Shown here piece after piece: positions 50,550-51,858 of a stretch of 51,858 nt of DNA. Both the position numbers and the translations under genes were made by a program. The notes beneath the pieces were generated by a model, which had not been told where the DNA came from, did not search any database, and worked only from the letters and a program-made list of their open reading frames with translations. Numbering within the stretch: position 1 is the first letter of the stretch; each line of letters begins with the position of its first letter. Source of the stretch: Firmicutes bacterium CAG:95 (GTDB lineage: Bacteria > Bacillota > Clostridia > Lachnospirales > Lachnospiraceae); NCBI GenBank assembly GCA_000438155.1, contig FR902869.1, forward strand, positions 1 to 51,858. The letters run 5' to 3'.

Positions 50550-50574
50550 TCTTGTAAATATAGGAGGTGCCAAA

Positions 50575-51000
50575 ATGGCAAAGAAAGTAGAAGGATACAT
50601 TAAGTTACAGATCCCTGCTGGTAAAGCTACACCAGCTCCCCCGGTTGGTCCTGCACTTGGACAGCATGGGGTTAACATCGTTGAATTTACAAAGCAGTTC
50701 AACGCAAGAACAGCAGATAAGGGTGATGTGATCATCCCTGTTGTAATTACCGTTTATGCAGACAGAAGCTTTAGTTTCATTACAAAGACTCCCCCTGCAG
50801 CAGTACTTCTTAAGAAAGCATGCAACATTAAGTCCGGTTCCGCTACACCTAACAAGACAAAGGTTGCTACAATTTCCAAGGCAAAGCTTCAGGAAATTGC
50901 TGAATTAAAGATGCCAGACCTTAACGCTGCAAGCCTTGAGACTGCTATGAGCATGATCGCCGGAACAGCAAGAAGTATGGGCATTACTGTAGAAGACTAG
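50575..51000 (+). CDS. rplK: 50S ribosomal protein L11
   Basis: A 141-residue ribosomal protein of the GTPase centre. LQIPAGKATPAPPVGPALG (13-31) and KTPPAAVLLKKA (about 72) are diagnostic. AGGAGGTG precedes the ATG. It begins the L11-L1 pair. Confidence 0.97.
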   Translation: MAKKVEGYIKLQIPAGKATPAPPVGPALGQHGVNIVEFTKQFNARTADKGDVIIPVVITVYADRSFSFITKTPPAAVLLKKACNIKSGSATPNKTKVATISKAKLQEIAELKMPDLNAASLETAMSMIAGTARSMGITVED

Positions 51001-51020
51001 TGCTATAGGAGGATAACGAA

Positions 51021-51710
51021 ATGAAACATGGAAAGAAATATGTAGAAGCTGCAAAGCTTGTTGACCGTGCAGTTGCATATGAGCCTGCTGAGGCAGTTGC
51101 TCTTGTTAAGAAGACCGCGGTTGCTAAATTTGATGAAACAATTGAAGTCCATATCCGTACAGGATGTGATGGACGTCATGCTGAACAGCAGGTTCGTGGA
51201 GCAGTTGTACTGCCGAACGGAACCGGTAAGACAGTTAAGGTTTTAGTATTTGCCAAGGGTGATAAGGTTGCTGAGGCAGAAGCTGCCGGAGCAGACTATG
51301 TTGGCGGCGAAGAGCTGATCCCGAGAATCCAGAACGATGGATGGTTTGATTTCGACGTTGTTGTAGCAACTCCTGATATGATGGGTGTTGTTGGTCGTCT
51401 TGGTAAGGTTTTGGGACCTAAGGGCTTAATGCCGAACCCGAAGGCCGGCACCGTAACAATGGATGTAACCAAAGCTATCGCTGATATCAAAGCCGGTAAG
51501 ATCGAGTACAGATTAGATAAGTCCAACATCATTCATGTACCGGTTGGAAAGGCTTCTTTTGACGAAGAAAAGCTTGCTGAGAACTTCAATGCTCTTATGG
51601 AAGCAATTGTTAAGGCAAAACCTTCAGCTTTAAAGGGTCAGTATTTAAGAAGCATCACTCTTACCTCTACTATGGGACCTGGTGTAAAAGTAAGTGTTGC
51701 TAAGTACTAA
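51021..51710 (+). CDS. rplA: 50S ribosomal protein L1
   Basis: A 229-residue ribosomal protein of the L1 stalk, often a translational repressor of its own operon. The segments VVATPDMMGVVGRLGKVLGP and KGLMPNPKAGTVT (about 115-150) are diagnostic. AGGAGG precedes the ATG. A terminator follows directly, so rplJ-rplL, expected next, would be a separate unit beyond the window. Confidence 0.97.
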   Translation: MKHGKKYVEAAKLVDRAVAYEPAEAVALVKKTAVAKFDETIEVHIRTGCDGRHAEQQVRGAVVLPNGTGKTVKVLVFAKGDKVAEAEAAGADYVGGEELIPRIQNDGWFDFDVVVATPDMMGVVGRLGKVLGPKGLMPNPKAGTVTMDVTKAIADIKAGKIEYRLDKSNIIHVPVGKASFDEEKLAENFNALMEAIVKAKPSALKGQYLRSITLTSTMGPGVKVSVAKY

Positions 51711-51737
51711 TTACTGAATTTGACACAGAAATGAGAC

Positions 51738-51775
51738 TATGGAGCGTACTTTCCGGTACGCTCCATATTTTTACT
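51738..51775 (+). terminator. Rho-independent terminator after rplA
   Basis: TATGGAGCGTAC (51738-51749) pairs with GTACGCTCCATA (51756-51767), followed by a T-run. Confidence 0.9.
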
Positions 51776-51780
51776 TTATA

Positions 51781-51858
51781 GTAACTATTCAGAACTCCAT
51801 TCGTAAAACCGCTGTTTCACAGCTTCCTTTTGCTCATGTAGTTACTTCGCCATATAAA
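51781..51858. repeat. Start of another GTAAC-ended element, cut by the window end
   Basis: It begins GTAACTATTCAGA, the same terminal repeat as the 133-bp elements, and ends at the window edge with CTTCGCCATATAAA, a motif also seen near 2072 and 27081. The far end and target duplication are outside the window. Confidence 0.5.

Noticed and set aside
1..51858. CRISPR array, tRNA, rRNA or an intact transposase
   Set aside because: No regularly spaced repeats, no cloverleaf or rRNA segments, and no protein with transposase features were found on either strand.

Overview
The window looks like a chromosomal segment of a motile gut-type Lachnospiraceae (Roseburia / Agathobacter / Lachnospira-like). 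Supporting signs are Firmicutes-type Shine-Dalgarno sites, sigma-A promoters, a zinc-type L33, the order flgM-flgN-flgK-flgK2-flgL-fliW-csrA with a sigma-28 promoter, and the order rpmG-secE-nusG-rplK-rplA. The genus is an inference. No rRNA, tRNA or CRISPR array was seen.

Layout. 0-6 kb: an acetolactate-synthase-like ThDP enzyme with an odd Gln/Glu-rich N-terminal tail, a MutS-like ATPase, a 71-aa protein and a GT39-type membrane glycosyltransferase. 6-16.6 kb: carbohydrate and aldehyde metabolism. It holds a GH31 alpha-xylosidase, an AraC regulator, a MATE exporter, a cytoplasmic GH9 enzyme, a 55-aa protein, and an aldo/keto reductase plus iron alcohol dehydrogenase behind a MerR-type 19-bp-spacer promoter. 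16.7-24.7 kb: a UvrD-like helicase, a 100-aa protein, two NUDIX proteins, a YwlG-like protein, a C-terminally truncated MocR regulator, an AT-rich candidate toxin-antitoxin pair, a SpoU methyltransferase and a DUF1622 protein. 24.8-31 kb: a MarR-controlled minus-strand operon (marR, alcohol dehydrogenase, aldehyde dehydrogenase, degV), then a divergent MarR-MATE pair resembling mepRA. 31-38 kb: a C69 dipeptidase, a flavodiiron protein, two small proteins, an MBL hydrolase and divergent upp / uracil permease. 38-49 kb: the late flagellar hook-associated operon with FliW and CsrA, queT behind a preQ1-I riboswitch, an HTH-glf pair and a FliD-like cap protein. 49.5-51.7 kb: the translation and secretion genes.

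The most distinctive signal is non-coding. Several intergenic sequences share GTAACTRTTCAG-like terminal inverted repeats. Three 133-bp copies (4043, 20078, 42385) are nearly identical, and each is flanked by an 8-bp direct repeat, two perfect and one with a single mismatch. A 21-bp relic made only of the two ends, with a perfect 8-bp target duplication, sits in the end of the GH9 gene and supplies its stop codon. A 188-bp relative lies just upstream of the rpmG promoter. GTAA ends with 8-bp duplications fit IS66-type transposition, so these look like non-autonomous elements (MITEs) moved by a transposase not encoded here.

Several operators can be read directly: the MerR-type promoter, palindromes in two MarR promoters, and paired palindromes at the toxin-antitoxin promoter. 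Gene starts were chosen by Shine-Dalgarno spacing and are often downstream of the longest possible start.
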